Of a DNA stretch of 64,000 bases, positions 47,184-59,050 are shown piece after piece. The notes under the pieces are model-generated. The model did not search any database. It was not told where the DNA came from and worked only from the letters and a program-made list of their open reading frames with translations. Made by a program: the position numbers and the translations under genes. The first letter of the stretch is position 1. Every line of letters begins with the position of its first letter. The DNA is from Clitopilus passeckerianus. Lineage: Eukaryota; Basidiomycota; Agaricomycetes; Agaricales; Entolomataceae. The stretch covers positions 62,001 through 126,000 of the forward strand of contig CALYLX010000032.1 in assembly GCA_944990035.1 (NCBI GenBank). The letters run 5' to 3'.

Positions 47184-49022
47184 GGTGATGGTTTCTAGTG
47201 TGTTTCTAAGTGGGAAGAGATATTACTTGGGAGTCTAGAGTAGATCTAGCGTCGGAGACGGCGAATGTATGTGGAGTTTTTGTGATCTGATTAGATTATA
47301 ACGGTATGTTAGTCCAAAGGAGGCATCGACGGACGGTGAGACGCACCTTGCGGTCTTTCTCCTCTATACCACGGAGGCGAGAAAGTCAAGGAGCAACTGC
47401 CGAGAGCCTGGCCTTTATGAAGGTTTTCGAGCTTTGATGAGTCACTGTTTTGGCGATTTCCTGACTCGGGAGGACAAGTGGATTCACAAGCGACGACATG
47501 ACGGACCGTAGTCCACCCCCACTCTGACTTATCCTGTCCTGTTAATTTTGTTCTTCCAGCCCAATCCACATTTTTTGCTCTATGATTGGCTCCTGGCTAC
47601 CCCACCTAATGTTGCGGCTCGCGATCTACTGGAACGAACCAATCACAGACTGCGATGTTCTATCCGAGTCTATCGGCCGAAGATTTGCCACTTTAGCTGC
47701 TCAACATCCAATAGTCAAGCAAAGTTGCATACTAGGTCGTTGCTGAAGGCTCCTCCGTTGTCGGATGCGATACTAGATGAGAAAAAGCTAAAAAGCTGAC
47801 AGCTGATCTTCATAGAGACTCTACCATGGGCTTCTCGACATCTCTACACCCGGTCTCACCAAGGTCTCTTTCCCACCTATTGGGTCTCTTCAAGTAGCAT
47901 TCACTTCATTTTCTCCACGCTCGTCATGGCGTTACTCTGGCGTAGGTCATAAAGATGATTGTAATTACGAATTATGGACTAGTTAATGGTCAGCGCAGAG
48001 TCCGAAATCCCACAAATGACAAATATTCGGAAAACAGGACCGTAATTCAACTACTGGCTTGTCTTCTAGTCTGGATGTATTCTTATCTGGGAAACAGCTG
48101 ACGGCTTGAGAGGGTATTCTATTGGCCGATATAACTACCCGCCTGCCCGTTTGAACTCCCTAACCTTGCCTTAACTGTAATCTTGCGCCGCTAAACGCCT
48201 ATCTCAAGAGTGCCTCGTCCAGGGACATGACGATAGTAAAACTGGTGCGAAGCGACGAGTAATCAGCAATGTTGAAGGAATGATCGAGTAGACAGAGATC
48301 TGACGAAAGGAGCTGCCAATTACAATGACCAGGCCGACTCGGTACAACTCAGGGTAATCGCGCCTAACTCTGGGTGCAGACCAGAGCTAAAATCATGATT
48401 CATGATCCAGAAGGATACGAGATGAGATTGAAGCGATATGCATTGGCAGCAGGTAGAGTCGATGACGACCCGGTCTGAAGCCGGGAAGCCACGACCGCGA
48501 GAGTACACGGATGTATGTAACAGCAGATTCGAGCAGCGAATCGAGAACGAATGCGGTGAGCGGGACGTATGGACGAAGGAGAGGTTCAGTATACACGACA
48601 GGTACCAGTATGTAGCAGAGGTAATATGCAGGTGTTAGAAGCAGAAGTAGATGATGCAAAGCCCTAGGGCAATGCAATGGGTGGTTGGTCGGTGATAACC
48701 GCCAAGGCAACGATGCTAATAACTCGAAGGATAAATAGCTGGGCAGATGTCGAATGCGGTGGATAATTCTGAAGAGAAGGTGAAATATTGGTGAGATACA
48801 GTATTGCGGTACATGGAGTCCACAGGAAGCTGGGTCCGTTTGATAATGCAGTTGTTGCGATGTAAAGATCGTGACGTTCGTTATTTTCTGAGCGAAATAT
48901 GGAGGACGAGATTGAAGCAGAGGTCGATGAGCAATGGTATGCAGCCATGAAATATGTGCAATAGAAGCGTTGTTACAGTCGAGGAAACCACGAGAAACCG
49001 ATGTTGAATATGTTACACCCGG
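47184..49022. other. 1.8 kb without a recognised gene
   Basis: Starts with the phosphoserine aminotransferase promoter side. Short open frames on the minus strand at 48390-48950 are leucine/serine-rich with no family signal and no clear splice chain. No RNA gene or repeat recognised. Confidence 0.45.
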
Positions 49023-49589
49023 CTATCGAAGCTGGAAGGCCGGTAGGAAACCGCTGGTAGTACATGGTTCAGAATCCGAACCGTTGTGATGTGAATCCGA
49101 GTAGGAAAGCACAGGCATGAGATGCCGGAAGAGTACACGAGAAGGGTTGAATGGGGAGCGCGGAGGAGGTGTTTGAGGAAGGGTGGCGCGAGATCGAGGA
49201 TGTGATGGGGTTTCGCAAGGTGAAGTTATCGAGAAGGGTGAAGATTGCCGTAGCATTGGGGTTTCGCGCGGTTGAGGTGAAGAGGCTGAGGACGGAGATG
49301 AAGAGAATGGACTCGATCGTAGGGAAGTCTTTCGACGGCGAACAGGTCCAGGCCCGGACACGGGGGCAGCCACGCGTGATGATGAGGAAGAAGGTTCAGG
49401 GATCTGGGAGAGATCAGCAATGTCCCAGGGGTTCTGGAAGTTCGGCTCCTCGTCAAGTGCTGAAATCCAGGGTAGTTGATCGAAGGGGTGTCCTTGTGTA
49501 TGCAATGAGGCAGATTCTGCTCCTCGTGAGCGGCGTCGAGAGTAGGGTTTGGATGTTGTACGACGCTTTGACGACGACGGTTCTGGCAT
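49023..49589 (-). CDS. Possible Ser/Pro-rich protein, unknown function
   Basis: An uninterrupted frame of 188 aa from ATG at 49589 (MPEPSSSKRRTTSKPYSRRRSR). It has an Arg/Ser basic N-terminus, a mixed segment (PFDQLPWISALDEEPNFQNPWDIADLSQIPEP), then a long Ser/Pro/Arg-rich tail. The mixed aromatic-acidic segment is the best reason to think it is coding; the remainder could arise by composition. The frame is open upstream of the ATG without another ATG. No family recognised. Confidence 0.4.
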   Translation of the reverse strand: MPEPSSSKRRTTSKPYSRRRSRGAESASLHTQGHPFDQLPWISALDEEPNFQNPWDIADLSQIPEPSSSSSRVAAPVSGPGPVRRRKTSLRSSPFSSSPSSASSPQPRETPMLRQSSPFSITSPCETPSHPRSRATLPQTPPPRSPFNPSRVLFRHLMPVLSYSDSHHNGSDSEPCTTSGFLPAFQLR

Positions 49590-52550
49590 CTGTACCAGGA
49601 CGCGTAAGCCTCGAAAATTTCTTGTATACAATTGGACTGACCTCGATAGGAGATGCTAAGCATGATTGGTGGAGAGAATTGAGTGCGCGTCGCGACTTGA
49701 GCTGATATGAACGATCAGACCGCGTGTTTGAAGTACATTGAGACCGTTACTCACCATCTTGAGCTCGACGAGGGTTGGATGGATTGCAGTTACGGGACGA
49801 GGCATTTGGTTGAAGACGACGGGCATTCAGAGATTGAAAGGAAAGAATGAGGATATAAATTTATAGTCGAATATAAAAATCAATCATAATCGCTGAAACA
49901 ATGGAGAAGGAGGGGGGAAAGGAAAAAACGATCTCCTGTCACAATAGTCACACCCTTCGTACTATCACACCCCACTCGTCCATTTTTGGAAGTCCGATCA
50001 TTTTCCCGGGTCCCATTTTGATTCATCCTTTTGTCCTTCACTGTCAGTGTGGTAGCACTTCTCACATGTAGACGAGTCATTCTCTGCAGAACTGACTATT
50101 GTAGGCCCAATAAAGCACAAGTACATTTCTTCTGAACAATCTTTCGACGATATCAATCTCAATGCCCACGTTGTAACACCATATTGCAGCCGCAGGCCGC
50201 CGAAGACCCACTTTCTGCTCCCATCTGCCAGTGCACTCTGGCACAGCACGCACATTCAATGCGACTGCAATGCGATACTCATCTCGCTCTAAAAGGAGTT
50301 TTCATTCCAGCTGCACACATAACTGCACACGCGCTCAAGGCATTTTGATCCGTATTCTCCTGAAGATCTGTCACGACACCGCGAAATGAGACGCGTAAAG
50401 GACCCACAAAAACGTCCATGATCGCTAACGCGACCACTCGGGAGCCGGTATTATCTATCTCTGACAACCGCAGCGCGACAACGACGCGTCTGACACGCGT
50501 GTTTCTGAAGCTGACAATGACCGTGTTGCATAGGTAATCCCACCGTTTAGCTCACCCAAACGCCGACAAAAAGGTAACAATCCACTCTGTAATTGTGAAT
50601 GGGCTGTCCGTGACAGTGTAGGAGACACGTCCATCCCTTCCGACAGCGACAACAACAAATTCTTTGTCTCTCTGCCAGTTCGTCTAGATTGATCTCCAAA
50701 GAAACGCCTTCCAGAAATATTATCCGACACGGAAGCAACCTCAATAACGAATCTCAGAATCAGCTCAGAGTCACTCGGTGCCTTTGTCGAAAATGGGAGT
50801 CACCCCATCAGACGCGGTCAGAGAAATCTGTGGAGATCAGCCCATGACGCGACGCGACGTGTCTTCGGAACGCTCCTCCAACTTTTTCTCAGCGTCTATG
50901 TACCTTGCGAGTCAAGCCTCATCACATTCATCACCAATCACACCAGTGGTTCTGTGCCCGCCACCCACCATGTTGGAGTAGTATCTGGTCTGGCTACTCG
51001 GAATCGGATAGGCTGGGAGGTAAGTATTTTCTCGTTCTTGCCATGGCACCCGTTACGGTGAAATTTTTATAGCTAGAGACGGAGAGGAAAATTTTCTCCT
51101 CACTACGTTGCTGTCGTTCTTGTGGAGATTTTCTTTGCAAGGTACTTGGTTTCGAAGGCCATTTCAAGGAAGTGTCAGCACCTATGTTTACGGAAGAATT
51201 TTGCTCCTCCATCGGCCGTCATAGTGACTATGTTTCCTTGTGCTCTCTCACATCCTCCAAGTCGGGTGCTGCACTGATCAACACGAGGGACTCACAAGGT
51301 CATAAGGCGCTCGCCGGGATCGAACCTCAGCGAATTGCTTCCCAGTCGTCAGTGCTCATGTTGAACGAGGTGACTTATACTCTTTCATGTTGACTCGTTT
51401 CCGGTACTTGCGGTATAGGAAGCGCCATCTGTCTCCGTCCACAGCGGCTTGGAATGCCACCATGTGGTGAGCGCATCTTGGAGCACCTCTGTCCATCGCA
51501 TTCGAGTCACGGACACTTTCCGTGACTCTGTATTCTCAGGCTACGAACTCAAATGGCATGATGGATTCCATCGTTCTGCCACAGGCAACAGTCATATTAG
51601 ATACCACGTACAATATTATATGATACATCAGGAATGAAGGATATCCTTTCCTGGACCAGTAAGGAGTCATATTCTGAGGTAGACTGAGATATGCGCATCT
51701 CTTCGTGTTCTCCTGTATGCACTCTTATGTCATTAGTTACATGAGGAGTCCCGTTGTCGGTCTTGTTTAAGCATTGTCCCGACGGTGGAGCGCGAAGCCT
51801 CCAGCATCTCAGGCAAAAAATAGAGGCGGGTTCGCCTGCCCATGCACCGACTAACGAGAACCTTTACTTTCTGTGAAGTTTCATCCCACTTTTAATTGCA
51901 AAGCACACCGCTGACGATTTATCATATACGCCAGACAGGCCGGGTCCACATTCACGGCCATTATGACCAATGAGAGTGCAGTGGAAGACGAGCTTCCTCC
52001 GCCATGATCAAAGCCCTTCAAAACAGCAGAACTCGCAGTGCAACTCACCAAGAGATGTACAACAGAAGCGAACTTCAGCATCGCAATCAAACTTCTTCTT
52101 TTTGGCCAGCCGAATAGGTGGCGAACCTAGTGGCGAACTGGAGTCTGGACGTTGCTAATGACGCGCATTTCTTGAATTGTCAGAAGTACACCTTGGTGTT
52201 CGAGTGTGGAAGACGGAGTTTAAAGGAGCCCATGCCAGTGAACCTGGGATTGGACCGCCGCTGATTGACATTTTTTGCGATCTGAGTATCTGCGCCACAT
52301 CATCCTCACCACTACAGTTAACCAGGATGACATTCGTAATACTCCAGCAAATGGGCAAGTTTGAATCCAGCAGAGCGGGTAAATGGCATGGAAGTTCCCA
52401 GAGACAGCATGCAAACCCTACTCTCGCTAGGCTGATATCAGTAGCACTGTATATCGATCTTACAATTCATTTTCTTGCGATGACTTATCAGCGGAATTCA
52501 GTACAACTGCTGTGAAAGCTGTGCACAGCTGTTGTCGATAAGAAAGGGAA
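49590..52550. other. 3 kb without a recognised gene
   Basis: Several minus-strand open stretches (50279-50467, 50455-50730, 49998-50255) lie in a row but change frame without usable splice signals and match no family I know. 51000-52500 shows only scattered short frames. The right end is the HSP90 promoter. Confidence 0.4.
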
Positions 52551-52553
52551 TTG

Positions 52554-52566
52554 TTCTCGAAGTTTC
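52554..52566 (+). promoter_or_regulatory. Heat-shock element upstream of HSP90
   Basis: TTCTCGAAGTTTC is a perfect three-unit TTCnnGAAnnTTC array, the binding pattern for trimeric heat-shock factor, 217 bp before the HSP90 ATG. Confidence 0.75.
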
Positions 52567-52608
52567 TACAGATATCTATGATGATTACCATAAAAGGCAA
52601 GTTTAGGA

Positions 52609-52619
52609 TTCTTCGAGAA
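52609..52619 (+). promoter_or_regulatory. Second heat-shock element
   Basis: TTCTTCGAGAA contains the TTCnnGAA pair with an extra adjacent TTC, 43 bp after the first element. Confidence 0.55.
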
Positions 52620-52688
52620 CCAAAAATTTGGACTACATAAAGTCTCGACGCGTCTAATTTCTTTCACCATCCCTTTTCATCCCTTTCC

Positions 52689-52696
52689 TATAAATT
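52689..52696 (+). promoter_or_regulatory. TATA box of HSP90
   Basis: TATAAATT about 28 bp before the probable 5'UTR intron and 94 bp before the ATG, downstream of the heat-shock elements. Confidence 0.6.
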
Positions 52697-52716
52697 TTAT
52701 ACACCTCTTTCACGAT

Positions 52717-52777
52717 GTGAGTTCACTGTCAAAAGATCTTTGCTCGACGTCGTGGCTAACCACGATCCAATCTACAG
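52717..52777 (+). other. 5'UTR intron of HSP90
   Basis: GTGAGT donor and TCTACAG acceptor bound 61 nt ending five bases before the ATG. A leader intron this close to the ATG is plausible; no transcript seen. Confidence 0.6.
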
Positions 52778-52782
52778 TTATC

Positions 52783-55150
52783 ATGGCCTCAGAATCATTC
52801 GGCTTCCAGGCTGAGATCTCTCAGCTTTTGGACCTGATCATCAGTAAGTAAACCTTCTTTCAGCAAGTTATGAGCAAGATATTTAACGTATCTTTCTTTG
52901 TACAGACACCTTCTACTCCAACAAGGAGATCTTCCTTCGTGAATTGATCTCTAACTGCTCTGATGCTCTCGATAAAATCCGCTACGCGTCGCTTACCGAC
53001 CCCTCTGTTCTCGAGAGTGGAAAGGATCTCTTCATTCGCCTCGTCCCCGACAAGGAGAACAAGATCCTCTCCATCCGTGATACCGGTATCGGTATGACCA
53101 AGGCTGACTTGGTCAACAACCTCGGTACCATCGCCAAGTCTGGCACAAAAGTGAGTCTTCCTAACCTGCCTTTCGTCGGATATTTCCTTACCTCAATCTT
53201 CGCAGGGCTTCATGGAGGCACTAAACTCTGGTGCTGATATTTCCATGATTGGTCAATTTGGTGTCGGTTTCTACTCCGCTTACCTCGTCGCCGAGCGCGT
53301 CCAGGTCATCTCAAAACACAACGATGACGAGCAGTACATCTGGGAGTCTGCCGCCGGCGGTACCTTCACCATCACTCAGGATACCACCAACCCCCCTCTC
53401 GGCCGTGGTACTGAGATCCGCCTCTACCTCAAGGAGGATCAGCTCGAATACCTTGAGGAAAAGAAGATCAAGGAGATCGTCAAGAAGCACTCCGAGTTCA
53501 TCTCCTACCCCATTCAGTTGGCGGTGACCAAGGAGGTTGAGAAGGTTTGTTCGTTCCCTGTTCATCTCTCATTCATTCGCTAATACCTGATTTAAGGAGG
53601 TCGAGGACGATGAGGAGGAAGTCAAGGAGGGTGAGGAAGAGTCCAAGATCGAGGAGGTCGAGGACGAGGATGCCAAGAAGGATAAGAAGAAGAAGAAGGT
53701 CAAGGAGACCGAGACCACCAACGAGGAGCTCAACAAGACCAAGCCCATCTGGACTCGCAACCCCAGCGAGATCACCACCGAGGAGTACGCCGCTTTCTAC
53801 AAGAGCTTGACGAATGACTGGGAAGACCACCTCGCTGTTAAGCACTTCTCCGTTGAGGGTCAGCTCGAATTCAAGGCTATCCTCTTCATCCCAAAGCGGT
53901 AAGTACTATTTCGCTTTTCTTCGTACTGGTCTTCATTTTCGTTCTTAGTGCTCCCTTCGATCTCTTCGAGTCCAAGAAGAAGCGCAACAACATCAAGCTA
54001 TACGTCCGCCGCGTCTTCATCATGGACGACTGTGAGGATCTCATCCCCGAGTACCTCAACTTCGTCAAGGGTATCGTCGACTCTGAGGATCTCCCCCTCA
54101 ACATCTCTCGTGAGACCCTTCAGCAAAATAAGATCCTCAAGGTCATCCGCAAGAACATCGTCAAGAAGTGCATGGATGTCCTTACAGAGATCGCTGAGGA
54201 CAAGGACAACTTCCAGAAGTTCTACGAGGCCTTCGGCAAGAACCTCAAACTTGGTATCCACGAGGATGCCCAGAACAGGAGCAAGCTCGCCGAGTTCCTC
54301 AGGTTCTACTCCACCAAGTCTGGTGAAGAACAGACTTCCCTCAAGGGTAAGCATTTTAACTTCGTTCGGTTTCGTGTTTCGTCTGACAACATCTATTCCA
54401 GACTATATCACTCGCATGCCTGAGGTCCAGAAGTCTATCTACTACCTCACTGGTGAATCCCTTGCCGCTACCCGCGACTCACCCTTCCTTGAGGTCCTCA
54501 AGAAGAAGGGCTTCGAAGTCCTCCTCCTCGTCGACCCCATTGACGAATACGCCATCACTCAGCTCAAGGAGTTCGACGGCAAGAAACTCGTCTGCGTGTC
54601 CAAAGAAGGTCTCGAGCTCGAGGAGACCGAAGAGGAGAAGAAGGCTCGCGAGGAGGAGGCTACCTCCTTCTCAGAGCTCTGCACCGTCGTCAAGGATGCT
54701 CTCGGCGACAAGGTCGAGAAGGTCGTCATCTCCAACCGTATCACCGACTCTCCTTGCGTCCTCGTTACTGGCCAGTTCGGTTGGTCATCGAACATGGAAC
54801 GTATCATGAAGGCTCAGGCTCTCCGTGACTCGTCCATGTCTTCCTACATGGCCTCGAAGAAGACCCTTGAGCTTAACCCCGGCAACCCCATCATCAAGGA
54901 GCTCAAGCGTAAGGTCGCTGAGGACAAGGCCGACAAGTCTGTCCGCGATCTCACCTACCTCCTCTACGAGACCGCCCTCCTCACTTCCGGATTCACTCTC
55001 GACGACCCTACATCCTTCGCCAAGCGTATCAACCGCATGATCTCGCTCGGTCTCGATGTCGATGAGGACGAGGAGGAGCCCACTGCCTCGAGCTCAGACG
55101 CACCCGCCGCTGAGGCCTCTGCCACCTCGGCGATGGAAGAGATTGACTAA
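52783..55150 (+). CDS. HSP90: Cytosolic chaperone Hsp90
   Basis: Exons 52783-52843, 52906-53150, 53206-53544, 53597-53898, 53949-54346, 54402-55150; 2094 nt, 697 aa. An ATP-driven chaperone for kinases, receptors and other clients. Visible marks: [30 protein letters not shown], nucleotide-pocket IRDTGIGM and [14 protein letters not shown], a Lys/Glu-rich charged linker (about residues 215-260), middle-domain [12 protein letters not shown] and LPLNISRE, and the C-terminal dimer region with [21 protein letters not shown]. The protein ends MEEID rather than the usual MEEVD that binds TPR co-chaperones. Codon use is strongly biased to C/G-ending codons, as expected for a highly expressed gene, in contrast to its neighbours. 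Confidence 0.98.
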
Positions 55151-55551
55151 ATGTAAAAATCATTCCCTTCATGGGTTCTGTTGTCTTGGGCTGTCTCGCT
55201 GTGTATATCTGCTAATACTCACTCGTTGTACCATCATCTCTTACACTTACGATTCGCATTCATCATTACGCATTTATCATATCATCACGAGTAGAATAAA
55301 GAATTGAAATGAATCAGCAGTTTCTCATCCATCTTTCATGAAAGTGGGACTTATGTGAGACGGGAATGACTTGCAAAAGCCTTGCAAGACGCCGAGTCCG
55401 AATTTGGCGGCAAGGGTCATGGGATTGATGGCGGGATTTAGGGCAGGACGCCGAATTGGCGGTATCCCGCACAGACTGGACATGTCAGAGCTACGTCCTA
55501 CACCGCTGGGATCCCTGCCCTGATCCTGCAGGAATTGGACCAGGAGTCACT

Positions 55552-55608
55552 TGATTGAAAATTTTCGCTCCCAGATATCCTGGATGTTGCTGTGTATAAA
55601 AGGGGCCT
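55552..55608 (+). repeat. Promoter-proximal duplicated segment, copy 1
   Basis: TGATTGAAAATTTTCGCTCCCAG then ATATCCTGG-TG-TGCT and TATAAAAG-GGCCT correspond base for base, with few changes, to 57091-57146. The two lie ahead of the two paralogous genes, so the duplication includes the promoter. Confidence 0.8.
55595..55602 (+). promoter_or_regulatory. TATA box of MYND-family gene A
   Basis: TATAAAAG 82 bp before the ATG; the same octamer occurs at the matching place before gene B. Confidence 0.65.
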
Positions 55609-55676
55609 ACTCTGGCTAGAGGATAACCTGTTCCTCCCTCGAATTCACTCCCATCTAAGTTTGCATTCGAATTAAA

Positions 55677-56796
55677 ATGTTCTATACTCTAGTGGGCCCA
55701 TTTACGACCGCTCGTGTGGACATACTTTGTGCTCTTGGTCAGTCTTGTAGCTCGTCAGGAGTAACTCATGTTGATCATCGCTTCTGGTCAGGCATCTGCC
55801 ACCGTGCCAACTCCTCCGACTGGAGGGATTATAACGAAATCCAGAGACGAGACCTTGTGCGATATATTGTAAGTGTCCTTGAACTCTTGCCTCCTATACC
55901 GAACAAATACCGAGGCAAATCGTTTCTACAGCTATTCAAGCTGGAAGGAGCATACAAAGAAGAGATTACGGGCAATGTTTGCCTCTTTTATCTCACAGAT
56001 GTCTTCAACAAATTCTTGGACCCTCCACACCTTCGTCAAATGACGGCCGAAGAGAAGGAGGATTGCATGCTGGACAATAGCTGCATGAGATTCCTCGCTG
56101 ATGTCGTTCACCACCCAGCTTTTCTCCGATGCATTCATTCTGACATCTTCCCGGTCGATTTTCAACACGTAACCACAACTGTAGTGGAGCGCCTCCTCGT
56201 CGCGGCCCCTGCCTGGGACCGGGCTTTTCAAGCTGCTCTACCGCGTTGCGATCCCTGCAGTCCCGTCTGCGCACATCGAACCCCCAAAGACGTGTTAAGC
56301 GTTCTCTTGACGCTGCTGTACGTCCTTACTAGGAAGTATGGCAGAAGGGATGTATTGTTGCCATCCCTTCGAGCTCAATTATTGAGTTGGGTCTCTAAAT
56401 GGGCTCGTCAATACCCCCACACCAGCGTTGGGCCACTTGTTGCCTTAATCTCGGCGGAGCTGACCGAGTATGCAGCACCAACGCCTACCAAGTTACCCCA
56501 GGAAGCCCTACAATGGCTGGGCTCAAGTATCCACGCCGAGCGACGAGCAGAGAGGGGGTTACAAGGCATCCTCCAGGTATGTTGAAATATACAATTTTTT
56601 GGTGGATCATATACTCAACTGTTGTCAATCTTCGCAGATGCCGAGGTTATCGATAAATTGGCGTCCTGTCATGGCTGTTATTCCGAGGGACAGGCATCTT
56701 CCCGGTACCGAAGTCGATCCTGGCAGGCCATCAAACGAAGGATCTTCAGAAGGGGGAAGTAGTCATCAGCCCTCGAAAAGGATGCGGTTGGTATAA
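55677..56796 (+). CDS. MYND-family paralogue A, zinc finger lost
   Basis: Exons 55677-55737, 55792-55868, 55932-56576, 56638-56796; 942 nt, 313 aa. The body is plainly paralogous to the next gene: FLDPP…CMLDN.CMRFLADV.H.P.FLR, TTVVERLLVAAPAWDRAF, LSVLLTLLYVLTRKYG, LRAQLLSWVSKWA. Exon 2 is exactly 77 nt in both and introns 1-2 share position and phase. Near the end the coding stretch is two bases shorter than in gene B, shifting the frame. The bases that encode the finger in B are here read as QEALQWLGSS… and, even in B's frame, most Cys codons are changed. The new C-terminus is basic and Ser/Gly-rich (NEGSSEGGSSHQPSKRMRL). It is probably expressed (good TATA box) but has no zinc finger. Confidence 0.75.
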
Positions 56797-57090
56797 AGCT
56801 AATTACACGGCGGGCAACTTTGCGCAGTTAGGCACCTCATGTTCACGCATGAGCCATTCAATAAATGCATTCGATCTGTTTTTCCGATTATTCGAGGGCC
56901 AATCCTCTGGGGTCTTTTGCAGGCGCGGTGGCCTGCCCACAAGTTCACCATCATTTGAGTTCAGGATGGGTCGAGAATTGATGGCGAGATCCATGGCAGA
57001 TCACCGTCACGTTCGAAAAGGTGCCAGAGGATTGGCACACCAAGTGCATCCAGTACATCTTGCACCAGTCCGCTGGCATATTGTCCCGTA

Positions 57091-57146
57091 TGATTGAAAT
57101 TTTCATTCCCAGATATCCTGGGTGTCGCTACATATAAAAGAGGCCT
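57091..57146 (+). repeat. Promoter-proximal duplicated segment, copy 2
   Basis: Partner of 55552-55608; contains TATAAAAG at 57133. Confidence 0.8.
57133..57140 (+). promoter_or_regulatory. TATA box of MYND-family gene B
   Basis: TATAAAAG 111 bp before the ATG at 57244. Confidence 0.65.
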
Positions 57147-57243
57147 CAGATCCGAGTACGAAGAGGAAACAACTGCAACTCATCCCCTCACTGGTCACAC
57201 CGTATACTTCGGTATAGCTCACTGCGATCTATAAACACTGTTA

Positions 57244-58354
57244 ATGTCTGCTGAACTCGAGGATCCGTTTGTTGATGATGCTATGTTGGCAATAACTTGC
57301 ATTCTCGGTTGGTCTCATAGCTCGGCTCGACCATTGCAGGTATTCACCGTTGTCCATGTTCAGGCACTAAGTATCACTCAGTTTATCTTGAGTGCATCCG
57401 GTACAACGATCTTCAGAGAAAGGACTGCATCGTCGATATCGTGAGCATCCCCCGTCCTTACATCTTAAACTGATACCATCGGATTTCTTCTGCAGCTCAC
57501 GCAAATCGACGATACTATATCCAAAGAGACAGTCATGACCAGGGTCTGCGTGGATCTTCTCCCAGAAGTTGTGAAGAGGTTTTTGGACCCTCCATACTCT
57601 AACGGGATGATGCCTGAACAGAAGCAGGAGTGTATGCTGGATAATGGCTACATGAGATTGCTCGCTGAAGTCGCCCACAACCCATACTTTCTCAAATATC
57701 TCCAGTCCAAGACTTCCCCTATCGACTGCCAATATCTGGCCAGAACCGTTGTAGAGCGTATCATAATCGCGGCGCCTACCTGGGACAGGACTCTGTCAAC
57801 CGCTCCACCTCTCTGCGATCCCACATGTGCACGTCAAGCACCCAAGAAGGTTCTGGACATTCTCCTCACTCTCCTTTTGGTTCTTGATAGAAAGCACGCG
57901 AAAGGAGACGCGCTGCCACCATTGCTTCGAGCCCAGCTATATGCTTGGCTCACAAAATGGGCCTTTGAGTATCCATACACCTGTGTTGGCTCGCTCGCTA
58001 TCACCGTTCGGGAGGCTTTGACAGAGACTTGGGAGGTCTATCGCGGGTTGAAATATATCAGGAAGCATTACAGCGGTTGGGATCGGTGTGCCTTGCCAGG
58101 CTGCCACCAAACGGAACATCTCAAGGCATGCGCCAGGTATGTAAAACACAATCTTCCGTATCTTAGTAGATTGTATTCTCAAGTGTTCTAAAAAATTTCA
58201 GGTGTGGATCCGCTCGATACGTAAGTGCCTTCTTGTCCCAAGATTCGGAAGCGTAATGACAGTTCTGCTTGCATTACAGTGTTCTGGAGAACATCAGAGG
58301 ATGCACTGGAAGGGCGAAGGGCTTGGTAGTCGCCATAAAGATCGCTGCACATAA
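57244..58354 (+). CDS. MYND-type zinc finger protein B
   Basis: Exons 57244-57307, 57364-57440, 57496-58136, 58202-58220 (19 nt), 58280-58354; 876 nt, 291 aa. The C-terminus, assembled across two short introns, is a MYND finger: C-ALPG-C … LKAC-ARC … YC … EHQRMHW … RHKDRC (about residues 245-290), with the Cys/His spacing expected for two zinc ions. The body is helical with no known enzyme motif (LLAEVAHNPYFLKYLQ, YLARTVVERIIIAAPTWDR, VLDILLTLLLVLDRKH). MYND fingers bind proline-rich peptides. Agaricomycetes carry many such proteins of unknown role. It is the intact member of a tandem pair with gene A, 447 bp apart. Confidence 0.85.
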
Positions 58355-59050
58355 ACAATTACTAGCCGAGTATCTGTTCAAGGATGACTCAGAGACCCTT
58401 CAATAATTATACTTTGTTCCGTCTTTCCCGTTAAAAACCCTTTTTATAATGCATTAGACGAGTGAAGAAACGACATAGTAAACCTTAGAAAATCCACCTA
58501 GGTAGACTCGGGAACGTTTTTGAGTAGGTTTAACCAGTTTTGAATCGAGACCGCGTTTCATCAGAACCAGTCAGCCAAGCCAGACTACCGGTGTGAGATT
58601 CTGTTTGGAGACCACAAGCCAGAATTCGCCCATGAGTTTAACCAATTACGGTCGCCAACCAGATGAACGTTGACCCAGTCGTCTTGCATCTGTGCCTATC
58701 AGTGGGAGTCATTGAATGTCATAGGGAGGCGGTTGGGTGCAAAGAAATGAATATGTGTCTTTAACTAGCCAATCGTTCAGACCGAAGCGCTAGCCTCCAG
58801 TACATTTGAAAATTTGAGCTGCTCAGTCACTTCGAAGCTTCAAACGCATACTCGTAGTCGGTGTTGGCAAGTGGCAGTGCCACCATGCCCGTTGTCAATG
58901 ATCCTCGGTTGATCTCTATCACTGTATCAGAGCCCTGGGACTATCGTGTCAAATGGAATTCCGCCGACCCAATCATGTGCGCAAACTAAGGCATGGCATA
59001 GCCAATAAATAGGGTCCGGACTGTCGCAAAAATGAAGGACTCCAATCCTC
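58355..59050. other. Intergenic region before the monooxygenase gene
   Basis: About 700 bp, no coding signal or repeat recognised; 3' flank of gene B and promoter of the FMO gene. Confidence 0.5.

Larger units (their letters stand above)
55151..55676. other. Intergenic region, HSP90 3' flank and MYND-A promoter
   Basis: 526 bp. The first part is the HSP90 3'UTR. From 55552 to the TATA box at 55595 it resembles the promoter of the next paralogue (57091 onward). Confidence 0.6.

Noticed and set aside
49998..50730. Row of three minus-strand open stretches
   Set aside because: They change frame without plausible introns and show no recognisable domain.
53569..53845. Leucine- and serine-rich antisense frames opposite the Hsp90 charged linker
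   Set aside because: They are the mirror of Lys/Glu codon repeats in the linker.
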